Positions 14,952 to 22,889 of a stretch of 55,715 bases of DNA are shown here, one piece after another. The number at the start of each line of letters is the position of its first letter. Positions within the stretch are counted from its first letter, which is position 1. Source of the stretch: a virus; the IMG/VR virus record IMGVR_UViG_3300020193_000027, positions 1-55,715 of that record; one strand, given 5' to 3'. Made by a program: the position numbers and the translations under genes. Under the pieces are notes generated by a model. The model did not search any database. It was given only the letters and a program-made list of their open reading frames with translations, and was not told where the DNA came from.

Positions 14952-16301
14952 ATGCTTAAACAGTTCGATCATCAAGTTAAAACTACTAATTTCCTACTTA
15001 AAACACCGCGAGCTCTCATCACGTCCGACCCTGGTACGGGTAAAACTCGCAGCGTTCTTGACGCCTACGTTAAGCGTAAAGAAGGGCGCATGCTTGTTCT
15101 TGCGCCGCTATCAATCTTGTCTGCCTCCTGGGCAGACGACATCAAAAAATTTCAACCTGGTCTTACGCATGTAGTTGCGTATGCCAAAAACCGAGAAGCC
15201 GCGTTTCTTGGCAACGCTGACGTTGTAATCACAAACCACGACGCAGCCAAGTGGCTCGCAAAAAACGAAAAACTCCTGAAAGGATTCTCAACGCTTTGCA
15301 TCGACGAGTTCACAGCGTTCAAGAACAAAGACAGTCAGCGCAGTAAAGCAGTTGCCAAAATAGTTGCTAAGTTTCCGTACCGCATCGCCATGTCAGGTAC
15401 GCCAAACAACAACACCATCCTAGACATCTGGCATCCGACATTCATCGTGGACGACGGAGAACGGCTCGGAAAACGTTTCTATGGTTTCCGATCAGCGGTC
15501 TGCACTTCACGATTCAATGGCTTTGTCAACGAATGGGTCGACAAGACTGATGCCCAACAGATCGTTGCTGCAGCAATCAAAGACATCAACATTCGCTACC
15601 GTCTTGAAGACTGCATCGACATGCCAGAGCAATCTGTACATACAATGTGTGTACAACTAACGCCAGCCATCATGGAGCAGTATAAGCTTCTAGCCGAAGA
15701 CTCTGTTCTTTACACCGGCAAAGCAACAATTAATGCAATCAACGCCGGTGCCCGCGTCAAGAAACTACTTCAGCTTTGCACTGGTGCCGTTTACACAGAA
15801 GACGGAATAGTTGCTGGAGTCCATGAAGAGCGTTACGAACTGGTGATGCAGCTCGTAAGTGAGCGCAAACACTCACTCGTAGCGTTCAACTGGCGGCACG
15901 AACGTGAGCATCTTACTAAGCTAGCCGACAAGATGAAGATAGAGTACGGCGTAATTGACGGCGACACGCCTGCCAATAAGCGCAAAGACATCGTCGATCG
16001 AATGCAAGCCGGGCAACTCCAGGTTGTATTCGCTCATCCTCAGTCAGCCAGTCACGGGTTAACCCTGACCACTGCTACCAGCGTTATCTGGGCGTCTCCA
16101 ACGTACAACGCAGAACATTACCAACAGTTCAACCGCCGCATCTACCGCACCGGTCAGACCCAAAAGACCGAGGTTATACATATTGCTGCCAGCGATACCT
16201 GGGAACCAGACGTCTACACCAAGCTCGAGGGCAAGCTCGAGCGTATGGATGAGCTCCTTTCGATCCTAAACAAACTAACCCCTATGAGGAAAGCTTCGTG
16301 A
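14952..16301 (+). CDS. SNF2-family DEAD-like helicase/translocase (449 aa)
   Basis: Walker A SDPGTGKT lies at about 25-32, motif II CIDEFTAFKN at about 115-124 and motif III-like AMSGTPNNN at about 146-154. Motif V region HGLTLTTATSVIWASP and motif VI QFNRRIYRTGQ lie near 375-402. QxxRRIxRxGQ is the SNF2 signature. Such phage proteins are dsDNA translocases thought to help replication, recombination or anti-host functions. The stop overlaps the next gene's GTG start by four bases. Confidence 0.9.
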   Translation: MLKQFDHQVKTTNFLLKTPRALITSDPGTGKTRSVLDAYVKRKEGRMLVLAPLSILSASWADDIKKFQPGLTHVVAYAKNREAAFLGNADVVITNHDAAKWLAKNEKLLKGFSTLCIDEFTAFKNKDSQRSKAVAKIVAKFPYRIAMSGTPNNNTILDIWHPTFIVDDGERLGKRFYGFRSAVCTSRFNGFVNEWVDKTDAQQIVAAAIKDINIRYRLEDCIDMPEQSVHTMCVQLTPAIMEQYKLLAEDSVLYTGKATINAINAGARVKKLLQLCTGAVYTEDGIVAGVHEERYELVMQLVSERKHSLVAFNWRHEREHLTKLADKMKIEYGVIDGDTPANKRKDIVDRMQAGQLQVVFAHPQSASHGLTLTTATSVIWASPTYNAEHYQQFNRRIYRTGQTQKTEVIHIAASDTWEPDVYTKLEGKLERMDELLSILNKLTPMRKAS

Positions 16302-16720
16302 ATACAGCTGAAGTACTTGTCCCTTATGAAGTAGAGCAAGACCTGCTGCTCTCGCTCAGCATCAATGCTCTTATCGAAAAGCGCGCTGACTTCAAGCGCC
16401 AGATCGACAAACTAAACAAACAACTCAAGGAACTAAACGCATCACAAGACGAAATCGATCTTGCGCTGCTCAAGAAAATGGATAGCGAAGGGTTATCCCG
16501 GACTGCCAACGGCGACTATTCGGTATCCATCAATGAAGACACGGTCCCGGAAGTGGTCAATTGGGACGCCCTGTATGACTACGTCGTCGAGACCCGTGAC
16601 TTCAGTTTGATTCAACGGAGGATTAGCTCAACGGCTTACCGAGAGCTGCTGAAGCTCGGGGAAGGAGTCCCCGGTCTTTCGCCCAGGGTCATTCGTAAAA
16701 TCAACTTTCGTTCACTTTAA
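16298..16720 (+). CDS. Coiled-coil protein coupled to the SNF2 helicase (140 aa)
   Basis: The gene begins at GTG 16298, overlapping the helicase stop, with GGAAAGCTTC as ribosome-binding site. Residues about 25-65 form a strong coiled coil (RADFKRQIDKLNKQLKELNA). A compact C-terminal part ends PRVIRKINFRSL. Similar small proteins accompany phage SNF2 helicases and recombinases; a helicase partner or DNA-binding accessory role is inference. Confidence 0.7.
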   Translation: MNTAEVLVPYEVEQDLLLSLSINALIEKRADFKRQIDKLNKQLKELNASQDEIDLALLKKMDSEGLSRTANGDYSVSINEDTVPEVVNWDALYDYVVETRDFSLIQRRISSTAYRELLKLGEGVPGLSPRVIRKINFRSL

Positions 16721-16734
16721 CTAAAGGAAAATAC

Positions 16735-17457
16735 ATGTCTAAAACATCAAATGCTGTCGTCAATGAAGAGCCGTCTACTTCAATCGTAATGGCTTCCAGT
16801 AGCGATTCATTACCCGCCCACATTGCCGAAGATGGTGGCACTGGCCTTGGCAACGAAAACGTCGGTCAGCACGTCACCATCCCTCGCGTCAAACTTCTTC
16901 AGAAGATGTCGGACGAAGTAGACAAGTACAACTCCAAGTACATTCCTGGAGCTGAGCCTGGTCATTTCCTCAACTCGCTGACCGGACACAACTACGGCGA
17001 AGTGCTGTACGTAGTCAGTCTGTTGTTCAAAAACGAGTACGTCGTATGGCGTACACGCGACGCTGGCGGCGGAATCCTTGGTTCGTTTACTTCTCAGTCC
17101 GCTGCGCAAGAAGCCATTAAGAAACAAGACAAACCGCAGGATTACACTATCACGGATACGCATTCGCACGTCCTACTGGTCAAAAATCCAGAAACCGGTG
17201 AGCTTGACCGTACGCCTGTAATCATGGACTTCTCAAGCTCAAAAATGCGCATCTCGCGCAATTGGAACTCGATGATTGGCCTCAAAGGCGGCAACCGTTT
17301 TGCCGGTCTCTGGAAGCTAAAGTCTGTATCCGTAACCAACAAAGCCGGAGCGCAGTTCATGAACCTCGAGGCAGAGTGGGTCGGCTGGGCGACTAAAGAA
17401 GACTACGAGTACTCCAAAAGCGTTTACCTCGCACATGCCGGGCGCAACGCTGCCTAA
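16735..17457 (+). CDS. Putative ssDNA-binding protein (240 aa)
   Basis: The first 40 residues are Ser/Asn-rich and disordered. The core from about residue 45 is beta-rich with aromatic patches (NYGEVLYVVSLLFKNEYVVWR), as in OB-fold proteins, and ends in FMNLEAEWVGWATKEDYEYS. Placement between an SNF2 helicase and a VRR-NUC nuclease in phages often marks a single-strand binding or annealing protein, but no signature proves it. AAAGGAAAATAC precedes the ATG, suggesting good expression. Confidence 0.55.
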   Translation: MSKTSNAVVNEEPSTSIVMASSSDSLPAHIAEDGGTGLGNENVGQHVTIPRVKLLQKMSDEVDKYNSKYIPGAEPGHFLNSLTGHNYGEVLYVVSLLFKNEYVVWRTRDAGGGILGSFTSQSAAQEAIKKQDKPQDYTITDTHSHVLLVKNPETGELDRTPVIMDFSSSKMRISRNWNSMIGLKGGNRFAGLWKLKSVSVTNKAGAQFMNLEAEWVGWATKEDYEYSKSVYLAHAGRNAA

Positions 17458-17466
17458 CATTGGCGA

Positions 17467-17880
17467 ATGAACGAGCACGGTTTTATTCGAGCCGTGCACG
17501 CGGATCTTCCACCGGAAATCTTCCGGTGGAAGATTCACGACACATTTGCTGGCGGTGTCCCCGACGCATTCTACGCGGGGCCTGCCAGCACACTCTTTGT
17601 CGAATACAAATACATAAAATCCCTACCTAAACGCAAGTCAACGCCAATAAAAACTTGCCTTACACCTCAGCAAAAACACTGGCTAAACACGTTGTACGAC
17701 TTGTCACAACCTGTTGCGCTAGTGGTTGGTGTTAGCAATCAAGCGTTAATACTATTAGACAAACGTTGGAATGCTAATATTTTTAAAACCAACTTCCTTC
17801 AAGAAGCTGCGCCACGAAATCAAATAGCCTCTTGGATAGTACAGTTTTGCACGTTTAAAGATAAACAAAAGCCAAGGTAA
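17467..17880 (+). CDS. VRR-NUC-type PD-(D/E)XK nuclease (137 aa)
   Basis: The motif GGVPDAFYAG (catalytic Asp near 33) is followed by LFVEYKYI (E-x-K near 48-50) and LTPQQKHWL (Gln near 69-70). This is the standard VRR-NUC layout, a Holliday-junction or flap-type nuclease found as a single domain in many phages. It starts 9 bases after the putative SSB gene. Its probable role is resolving branched DNA before packaging. Confidence 0.85.
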   Translation: MNEHGFIRAVHADLPPEIFRWKIHDTFAGGVPDAFYAGPASTLFVEYKYIKSLPKRKSTPIKTCLTPQQKHWLNTLYDLSQPVALVVGVSNQALILLDKRWNANIFKTNFLQEAAPRNQIASWIVQFCTFKDKQKPR

Positions 17881-17894
17881 TCTACCGAGGATTC

Positions 17895-18092
17895 ATGCAG
17901 TACGATAAAGAAAGTTTGCCAGGCTCCTGGCAACGAGAAATCGACTATAAACTTGACACCCCACAGAAACTGTGGGCTGAGATCTACGAACTACGCAGTC
18001 GCATCCGTGCTTACCTTTACGAGATCGACCAGCTAAAAACACGCATCGACGAGCTTGAGTCGCCTAACTCGCACTGGCTAAAAGAGCCCTAA
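17895..18092 (+). CDS. Small coiled-coil protein (65 aa)
   Basis: The ATG follows CCGAGGATTC. The residues LWAEIYELRSRIRAYLYEID form one long charged helix with heptad spacing, probably a dimeric coiled coil. No further motif is seen. It is the first of three small genes ending the rightward arm. Confidence 0.65.
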   Translation: MQYDKESLPGSWQREIDYKLDTPQKLWAEIYELRSRIRAYLYEIDQLKTRIDELESPNSHWLKEP

Positions 18093-18103
18093 GAAGTTAC
18101 GTT

Positions 18104-18328
18104 ATGAAAACAATCATCCACGTTAACCAACACGCCATACGCCGTAACGTCAAACTGACCACAGACCACGAACCGGTGCTAACGGTCAAGACTTACAAGT
18201 CAAATGTCTACGGTCACTCGGTCGCCATAAACGGTCCATCCAAGATCGTCTATTCTCCAAACAAACCTTTGTCTTGCGGCGCTCGAGTGTGGATTGAAAC
18301 TGAAGCCGAAGTAGAGATAACAGCATGA
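18104..18328 (+). CDS. Hypothetical beta-rich phage protein (74 aa)
   Basis: The product reads like a small beta protein: TIIHVNQHAIRRNVKL, then PVLTVKTYKSNVYGHSV and PLSCGARVWIETEAEVEI. I know this pattern from other phage genomes as a conserved unknown; I cannot name a function. The stop overlaps the next start as ATGA. Confidence 0.7.
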   Translation: MKTIIHVNQHAIRRNVKLTTDHEPVLTVKTYKSNVYGHSVAINGPSKIVYSPNKPLSCGARVWIETEAEVEITA

Positions 18329-18648
18329 GCCACATCAAATACCCAAAAACCGTCCTTGAAAAAGTTATGGGAAAAACCCGTGCTATGAAGATACAACAGC
18401 GCCAGCTCACACCAGCGCTGCAAAAACTAGACGAAGGTTTTTCTGAGTTAATAGACGAGCTAATCGAACCCTTGATGGTAAAGCGAATGAAAGATGCTAT
18501 TGCCACCTTGCAAAAAGATCGCAAACTACGAGCCAAAGGCCGGGGAACCCCAGTCTTTTTTATCGACAAAGACGATGACGTCCAAAAGATTGACGAATAC
18601 GTAAAAGCACTGCAGACTGTCGTCTCTTACTACTCCAGTCCGTTTTAG
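18325..18648 (+). CDS. Hypothetical helical basic protein (107 aa)
   Basis: The start overlaps the upstream stop (ATGA). The product is Lys/Arg-rich and mostly helical, with a long central helix (EGFSELIDELIEPLMVKRMK). It ends directly before the convergent terminator. It may bind nucleic acid judging by charge; no family is recognised. Confidence 0.7.
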   Translation: MSHIKYPKTVLEKVMGKTRAMKIQQRQLTPALQKLDEGFSELIDELIEPLMVKRMKDAIATLQKDRKLRAKGRGTPVFFIDKDDDVQKIDEYVKALQTVVSYYSSPF

Positions 18649-18650
18649 GG

Positions 18651-18736
18651 GAGCCGGGTGTGGCCAGCAGCAATGTGTGGCCTCCACCGGATGCCTAGAG
18701 TGAGCAAACCCAACTATCTCACCCGGCTCTTCTTCT
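18651..18736 (+). terminator. Terminator with a branched stem at the convergent junction
   Basis: A perfect 10-bp stem GAGCCGGGTG (18651-18660) / CACCCGGCTC (18720-18729) is followed by TTCTTCTT. The 59-base interior holds a second hairpin GGCCA/TGGCC (18662-18682) and a competing GTGAG/CTCAC pairing. It begins 2 bases after the last rightward gene. The remaining gap to 18837 holds only a weak 65-aa frame that I do not accept as a gene. Confidence 0.7.
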
Positions 18737-18836
18737 TACTCTTATTTTGTTTTATATCAGAACAGCGTGCCGTGCCAGCACTAATACGCAAGCGCGCAAG
18801 AGGCGGCTGGCTGCGCTTTTACAATCTGCGTCATAG

Positions 18837-19085
18837 CTATTTGCGCCAGCCATAATCATTTTTTAACTCCTCCTGCAACCTAGCTAGGTACCACGCTGCC
18901 TTATCAACGTCTTCGGCTGGCTTGCCCTTATAGTTGTATCGCCACAAGTACTTCAGGATATTCCCTTTCAGATAACCCCTGAACTCAATAGGAGACATGC
19001 TAGCTTTTATAGCTTCGATACACTCGATCTCACCAGTGTTGTAATGCTTCGGCTTATTGACCACATCTTCCATAAGCAAACTCAC
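18837..19085 (-). CDS. DUF3310 family protein (82 aa)
   Basis: The motif VNKPKHYNTGEIECIEAIKA, followed by FRGYLKGNILKYLWRY and EDVDKAAWYLARL, is the DUF3310 signature; T7 gp1.7, a nucleotide kinase, contains a related domain. This stand-alone copy probably binds or alters nucleotides. ATG 19085 is supported by ATGA overlap with the upstream gene. It is the last gene of the long leftward unit, an odd place for a nucleotide-metabolism gene. Confidence 0.85.
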   Translation of the reverse strand: MSLLMEDVVNKPKHYNTGEIECIEAIKASMSPIEFRGYLKGNILKYLWRYNYKGKPAEDVDKAAWYLARLQEELKNDYGWRK

Positions 19086-19393
19086 TCCATCGATATCAAC
19101 ATGTGATGCAACAGATGCGACACTCGATCCACGAGCGGCTCGTCTGCTGAAAGTTCGTAGTAACCGGCCACGTCAAGAATTGCGTGGACCGCCTCGTGCA
19201 GAAATATCTGCTGCCTGTATGTTCCTTTAAGTGACGCCAGTAACTCAATCCTGTACTGCTCTGGCAGCCACATTCCTACGCAATCTTCGCCGTGCTTCCA
19301 TTTCTTGCGGGGGATATTAACTATTTCAACGTTATGCCCAGCTAGGCTAAACGCCTTTGGGATTCCGTCACTAATCCGCTTAACACCAGGCAT
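19082..19393 (-). CDS. Small HExxH zinc metallopeptidase-like protein (103 aa)
   Basis: FLHEAVHAILDVAGY (about residues 63-77) carries an HExxH zinc site in a helix, as in ImmA/IrrE- and SprT-like domains. The third ligand is probably the Asp/Glu of SADEPLVDR. The family includes repressor-cleaving proteases, but many phage copies are unstudied. It overlaps the DUF3310 gene by four bases. A host target is possible but not shown. Confidence 0.75.
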   Translation of the reverse strand: MPGVKRISDGIPKAFSLAGHNVEIVNIPRKKWKHGEDCVGMWLPEQYRIELLASLKGTYRQQIFLHEAVHAILDVAGYYELSADEPLVDRVSHLLHHMLISME

Positions 19394-19423
19394 ACCGCCC
19401 CCCTCACTTCATAGACGGTAATT

Positions 19424-19528
19424 TTACCCTTTCTTTTTAGGGGCAGAGTAGCCTTTAGACGGCTTCTTTTTTTCCATCTTAATTGGCTTAACCGGAGCAT
19501 TAAGCACGCATTTCTTACCCTTGTGCAT
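19424..19528 (-). CDS. Small Lys-rich protein (34 aa)
   Basis: The leftward frame starts at ATG 19528 and encodes a Lys/Pro-rich peptide ending KGYSAPKKKG. It resembles other tiny basic proteins beside phage structural genes, such as that at 47913-48041. The start overlaps the upstream 59-aa gene by 14 bases. The bias to Lys and lack of hydrophobic core suggest a nucleic-acid-binding or unstructured peptide. Confidence 0.5.
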   Translation of the reverse strand: MHKGKKCVLNAPVKPIKMEKKKPSKGYSAPKKKG

Positions 19529-19694
19529 TGTCTTCTCCAACTGGTTTAGGGAACTTTTCTTTAACGGCGGCAATCTTGCGAGCCATTTCTTCAAGAGCCG
19601 CGCCGCCTTTCCATAAGGCGTCAAGCTGATCCTTGACGTCCGGATACGCATTCCGCCGTAGCTCGGCGTAGTCCTGCTTAACCCTGAGCTTCAC
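19515..19694 (-). CDS. Small conserved phage protein (59 aa), GTG start
   Basis: The frame from GTG 19694 encodes KLRVKQDYAELRRNAYPDVK, then DQLDALWKGGAALEEMARKI. This YP..DQLDALWKGG pattern is one I recall from small proteins encoded in phage tail regions. It overlaps the upstream gene by 17 bases and the 34-aa gene by 14. It is short enough to be missed by length cut-offs. Its role is unknown; tail assembly or chaperone is a guess from position. Confidence 0.7.
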   Translation of the reverse strand: MKLRVKQDYAELRRNAYPDVKDQLDALWKGGAALEEMARKIAAVKEKFPKPVGEDNAQG

Positions 19695-20049
19695 ACGGCA
19701 CCTCCACGGTTCTGTCTAGGTGACGTACATTCAGCAGCGTCGCAACAACCGTCTGCGTGTAGTCCACCTCAAACTCAATCGAGTTCTCGTTCATTACTAC
19801 TAACTCCGAGCCGACATAAATCACGGTCCCGGCTGGTATCCTTTCAATCTTGTTTTGCCCAATGGATACCCTGAACGGAGTACGCGGCAGCATCTTGCTA
19901 GCGGTGTGGTCATACCACACGTCGTTCGGGTTGATCCTTTCGTCCATGTAGACAACAGCCGCTTCACTGCTGACATCCACAGACTCTGGACTGCCGTCGA
20001 GTACGTACTTGCATCTACCGTCTGTATCAAACACAGCCATGAAACTCAT
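19678..20049 (-). CDS. Tail-region hypothetical protein (123 aa)
   Basis: The start overlaps the stop of the large tail protein by four bases (ATGA). The product is acidic and beta-rich (AVFDTDGRCKYVLDGSPESV), with no signal peptide. No domain is recognised. Coupling to the 947-aa gene suggests a tail accessory or assembly role. Confidence 0.65.
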   Translation of the reverse strand: MSFMAVFDTDGRCKYVLDGSPESVDVSSEAAVVYMDERINPNDVWYDHTASKMLPRTPFRVSIGQNKIERIPAGTVIYVGSELVVMNENSIEFEVDYTQTVVATLLNVRHLDRTVEVPCEAQG

Positions 20050-22889
20050 CTTTTTGCACCCAGCAGCGAGATAGTGCTGTTACGCAGCCAGCACGGGTTG
20101 CTTCCGTTTCCCATTGACAAATCTACACGACGACTACCAGTCAAAATTTTTATTCTTGCAGTCGTAATGTTTCTTGCCGTAAAGGTCATAGCAATCGGAA
20201 GAGAAGCCATTGTGTCTGCACCACTGTCGGTCCTCAATCCTACTTGCTGTTGCGCGACTAGTCGATACCCAGCGCCGGTATCCAAGAGCATAAAAAGATG
20301 CTGCCCAGAGTCGTTGTACGCGTAGTGTGATCCGTCGTGCGTTGCGTAGTACACAATCTGCACAGCGGCGGTAGCGTCAACGCCCACAGTTACCGTTGGG
20401 GTTTCTATGACGGTGATCGCGTTTTCAAACGTCGGCGCGCTATAAGTGATAACCCTAACGAAATCACCATTCCCTGACCCTACAAAGACGAAGCCGTATA
20501 TCGGGATATTATACTCGTCGTAGTAAAGAAACTGATACGCGTAATCACCGTTATGTGGACCAACGAAGTTGTAGCTTGTATTTACCCCACTATTCGTCAA
20601 AATGATCGCAGACGCGGTCGGTATGTATACATCATTCGCTGTGTACACCTCGGGCTGCGTGATTGCGTTGCCAGCAATCTTTAGCGTGCTGACAGCGAGA
20701 TCACTAATCTTTGCTGTCGTGATAGCAGCAGTATTGATCTGAGCCGCGTCAACGCCGAGATCGCGGATCTTCAGCCGGTTGCGGTCAATGCTTGGATCAT
20801 AAACCGAGTCGAGCGTGACGTTGTCGATCGTAAGACGAGCAGTATCAATTGAGCCCGCCGTGATCTTGTTCGCATTAATACTGGCAATCTTGGCGTCATC
20901 GATCGCAGCGATGCCAATTTTGGCGTTCGTGATCGTACCGTTGCGAATGAACGCGTCGCTGATGTAGACACCAGCTGGTACTGCAACTCCGTTGATGGTG
21001 GTAGCAGAAGTTTGAACAATAAAAGGAACGATTGTCGCCTGACCGGGCGACGCAATCGAAAACCGATCAGCACGGACAATAAACTCAGAACTCGGCGCTG
21101 CGTTGTTAAGCGTCGAAGCAAGTCCAAAACCAGATACATGCCCGTTTAGATCAACCTTTACGGTGAACTGCCCGAACAAAGTACCATCAGCAGTTGCACG
21201 CGTCGTAGCTTCAGCCTGGATAGCCGCTGTGTTAGCGCCAACTGTAGCGTTAACTTGGTCAATGTACGAAGCTTGGGCTGTACCGTTAGGAAATATCTCG
21301 GTGTTTAACAGACTAACAGCGTTAGCTGTGGCCACAACACCAGTTGTAGCATTATTTACGGTACTCTGAAGAGCCGTAATTGAGCTACCTTGGGCTGTTA
21401 TCGTACCTTCAGCACTAGTCACACGGCTATCCAAAGCACTCAACGCCGTTGACGAAGCTCTGGTAGCAAGTCCAGTAGTGGGGTGACTAATAGTATTTTG
21501 CAATGACGTAATAGACGTCGATTGCGAAGTGTTTACTTCTTCTGCTGCTGTTACACGGCTATCCAAAGCACTCAACGCCGTTGACGAAGCTCTGGTAGCA
21601 AGTCCAGTAGTAGGGTGATCAATAGTATTTTGCAATGACGTAATAGACGTCGATTGCGAAGTGTTTACTCCTTCTGCTGCTGTTACACGGCTATCCAAAG
21701 CACTCAACGCCGTTGACGAAGCTCTGGTAGCAAGTCCAGTAGTGGGGTGATTTACAGCATTGCTCAACGAAGTGATCGATGAACTATTTGATACTATGTT
21801 TCCTTCTGCAGTTGAAACTCTAGTAGTTAATGCCCCAAGCGCAGTAGAAGTAGCAACTACCCCCGTCGTCGGATTCTCTACGGTACTTTTTAACCCCACA
21901 ATAGCTTGCGCTGCTGCAGAAGTACTGTCCGATGTAACCGTATTAATCTCAACGATTTTAGAACCGTTGTTTTTTACTATGTCGCCTATGCTTGTATAGC
22001 TACCTAAAAGTGTCCAAAACGTAGTGTTAGTTGGCAAGTTACTAGTAGTCGAGCTTTTAGCTTCATACAGATTTGCGTTGTAAACAACAATGTCGCCTTT
22101 CTTGTAGGCAGTAGCATTGTCGTACTCCATAGCGTCATCGAGTAAAGCAATTGCAGCTGCACGAGCAGTGGCTTCTAAAGCAATTGCAGCTGCACGAGCA
22201 GTGGCTTCTTGCGCTACACGCCATGCAACGGAGTTTGTTACTAAAGCGCTGGCATCAATCAAATTGATCCGTTCGCCTAACGTAGTAAACAACTGTGACT
22301 CAGTTATAGCCCCGGTCAAAACGGTAAGCAGCGCATCGACATCCGCTGCCGTTACTGCTTGATCGCCGTTGGCCGAGTGGAACGGGCCAGCAATATCGTA
22401 CGTAGATACGTGGCGAGCCCAGTAGTAGTACGTCTTGCTCTGCCCAACCGGGTCAATGAAAGAAATACCAGAGCTAATGCCGACCAGCTGAGCATTACCA
22501 ATGACGTTAGATGTATGTCGCCAGATTTCCGTGTGAGAGTGCGGCCCGTAGTTCGGGTAGTCCCAGAAGCAGGTAATAATCGAGTACCCGCCGGTCGCCG
22601 AGAAGTTTGTCGGCGCAGTGGGCGTACCGTTCGCGGGAGGATCTGGGTCAGGATCAGCGGGCGGTTTACCAATTTGATACGGGTTGCTGCCGAGCTCTAT
22701 AGCAAGACCAGAGTCCAGCAACTCACGAAACGTGATCGCTCGATCGCGGGCATCGCCGCGTTGACCGAGGCGAATCTGCAGAGCCTCAGAGATACTTTCC
22801 AGGTACCTACGAAGCGCCGGAGAAATATCCGCCGGCGGTTTACCTAAACCAGGTATCTCGGTCGCGTTTGTTGTACGCGCTTTGGTCAT
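20046..22889 (-). CDS. Large tail protein with tip-like C-terminus (947 aa)
   Basis: Residues about 90-190 look like a fibronectin-type III domain (APTNFSATGGYSIITCFWDY). A long helical middle follows, with repeated ATRASSTALSALDSRV units of 44 residues and earlier TARAAAIALEA repeats, probably a trimeric coiled coil. The region TINGVAVPAGVYISDAFIRN with IDDAKIASINANKITAGSI is typical of the C-terminal region of lambda J-like tail-tip proteins. The end is a beta domain that could contact receptor. I infer a tail spike or tip. It overlaps the upstream 572-aa gene by four bases. Confidence 0.8.
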   Translation of the reverse strand: MTKARTTNATEIPGLGKPPADISPALRRYLESISEALQIRLGQRGDARDRAITFRELLDSGLAIELGSNPYQIGKPPADPDPDPPANGTPTAPTNFSATGGYSIITCFWDYPNYGPHSHTEIWRHTSNVIGNAQLVGISSGISFIDPVGQSKTYYYWARHVSTYDIAGPFHSANGDQAVTAADVDALLTVLTGAITESQLFTTLGERINLIDASALVTNSVAWRVAQEATARAAAIALEATARAAAIALLDDAMEYDNATAYKKGDIVVYNANLYEAKSSTTSNLPTNTTFWTLLGSYTSIGDIVKNNGSKIVEINTVTSDSTSAAAQAIVGLKSTVENPTTGVVATSTALGALTTRVSTAEGNIVSNSSSITSLSNAVNHPTTGLATRASSTALSALDSRVTAAEGVNTSQSTSITSLQNTIDHPTTGLATRASSTALSALDSRVTAAEEVNTSQSTSITSLQNTISHPTTGLATRASSTALSALDSRVTSAEGTITAQGSSITALQSTVNNATTGVVATANAVSLLNTEIFPNGTAQASYIDQVNATVGANTAAIQAEATTRATADGTLFGQFTVKVDLNGHVSGFGLASTLNNAAPSSEFIVRADRFSIASPGQATIVPFIVQTSATTINGVAVPAGVYISDAFIRNGTITNAKIGIAAIDDAKIASINANKITAGSIDTARLTIDNVTLDSVYDPSIDRNRLKIRDLGVDAAQINTAAITTAKISDLAVSTLKIAGNAITQPEVYTANDVYIPTASAIILTNSGVNTSYNFVGPHNGDYAYQFLYYDEYNIPIYGFVFVGSGNGDFVRVITYSAPTFENAITVIETPTVTVGVDATAAVQIVYYATHDGSHYAYNDSGQHLFMLLDTGAGYRLVAQQQVGLRTDSGADTMASLPIAMTFTARNITTARIKILTGSRRVDLSMGNGSNPCWLRNSTISLLGAKR
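21421..21751 (-). repeat. 132-bp tandem repeat in the tail gene
   Basis: Copies begin at 21421, 21553 and 21685, exactly 132 bases apart (44 codons). The first two copies are nearly identical; the third is homologous for about 66 bases. Being in frame, it lengthens the coiled-coil shaft without breaking the gene. Near identity suggests recent duplication. Confidence 0.9.
22143..22208 (-). repeat. 33-bp perfect tandem duplication
   Basis: The 33-base unit at 22143-22175 is repeated directly at 22176-22208. It adds 11 residues (ATARAAAIALE) to the helical shaft of the tail protein, in frame. Confidence 0.9.

Noticed and set aside
18658-18855. 65-aa rightward frame in the convergent gap
   Set aside because: It starts inside the terminator stem, has no ribosome-binding site and overlaps the DUF3310 gene end.
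22359-22847. 162-aa rightward frame opposite the tail-tip gene
   Set aside because: Arg/Val-rich antisense shadow of a confident leftward gene.
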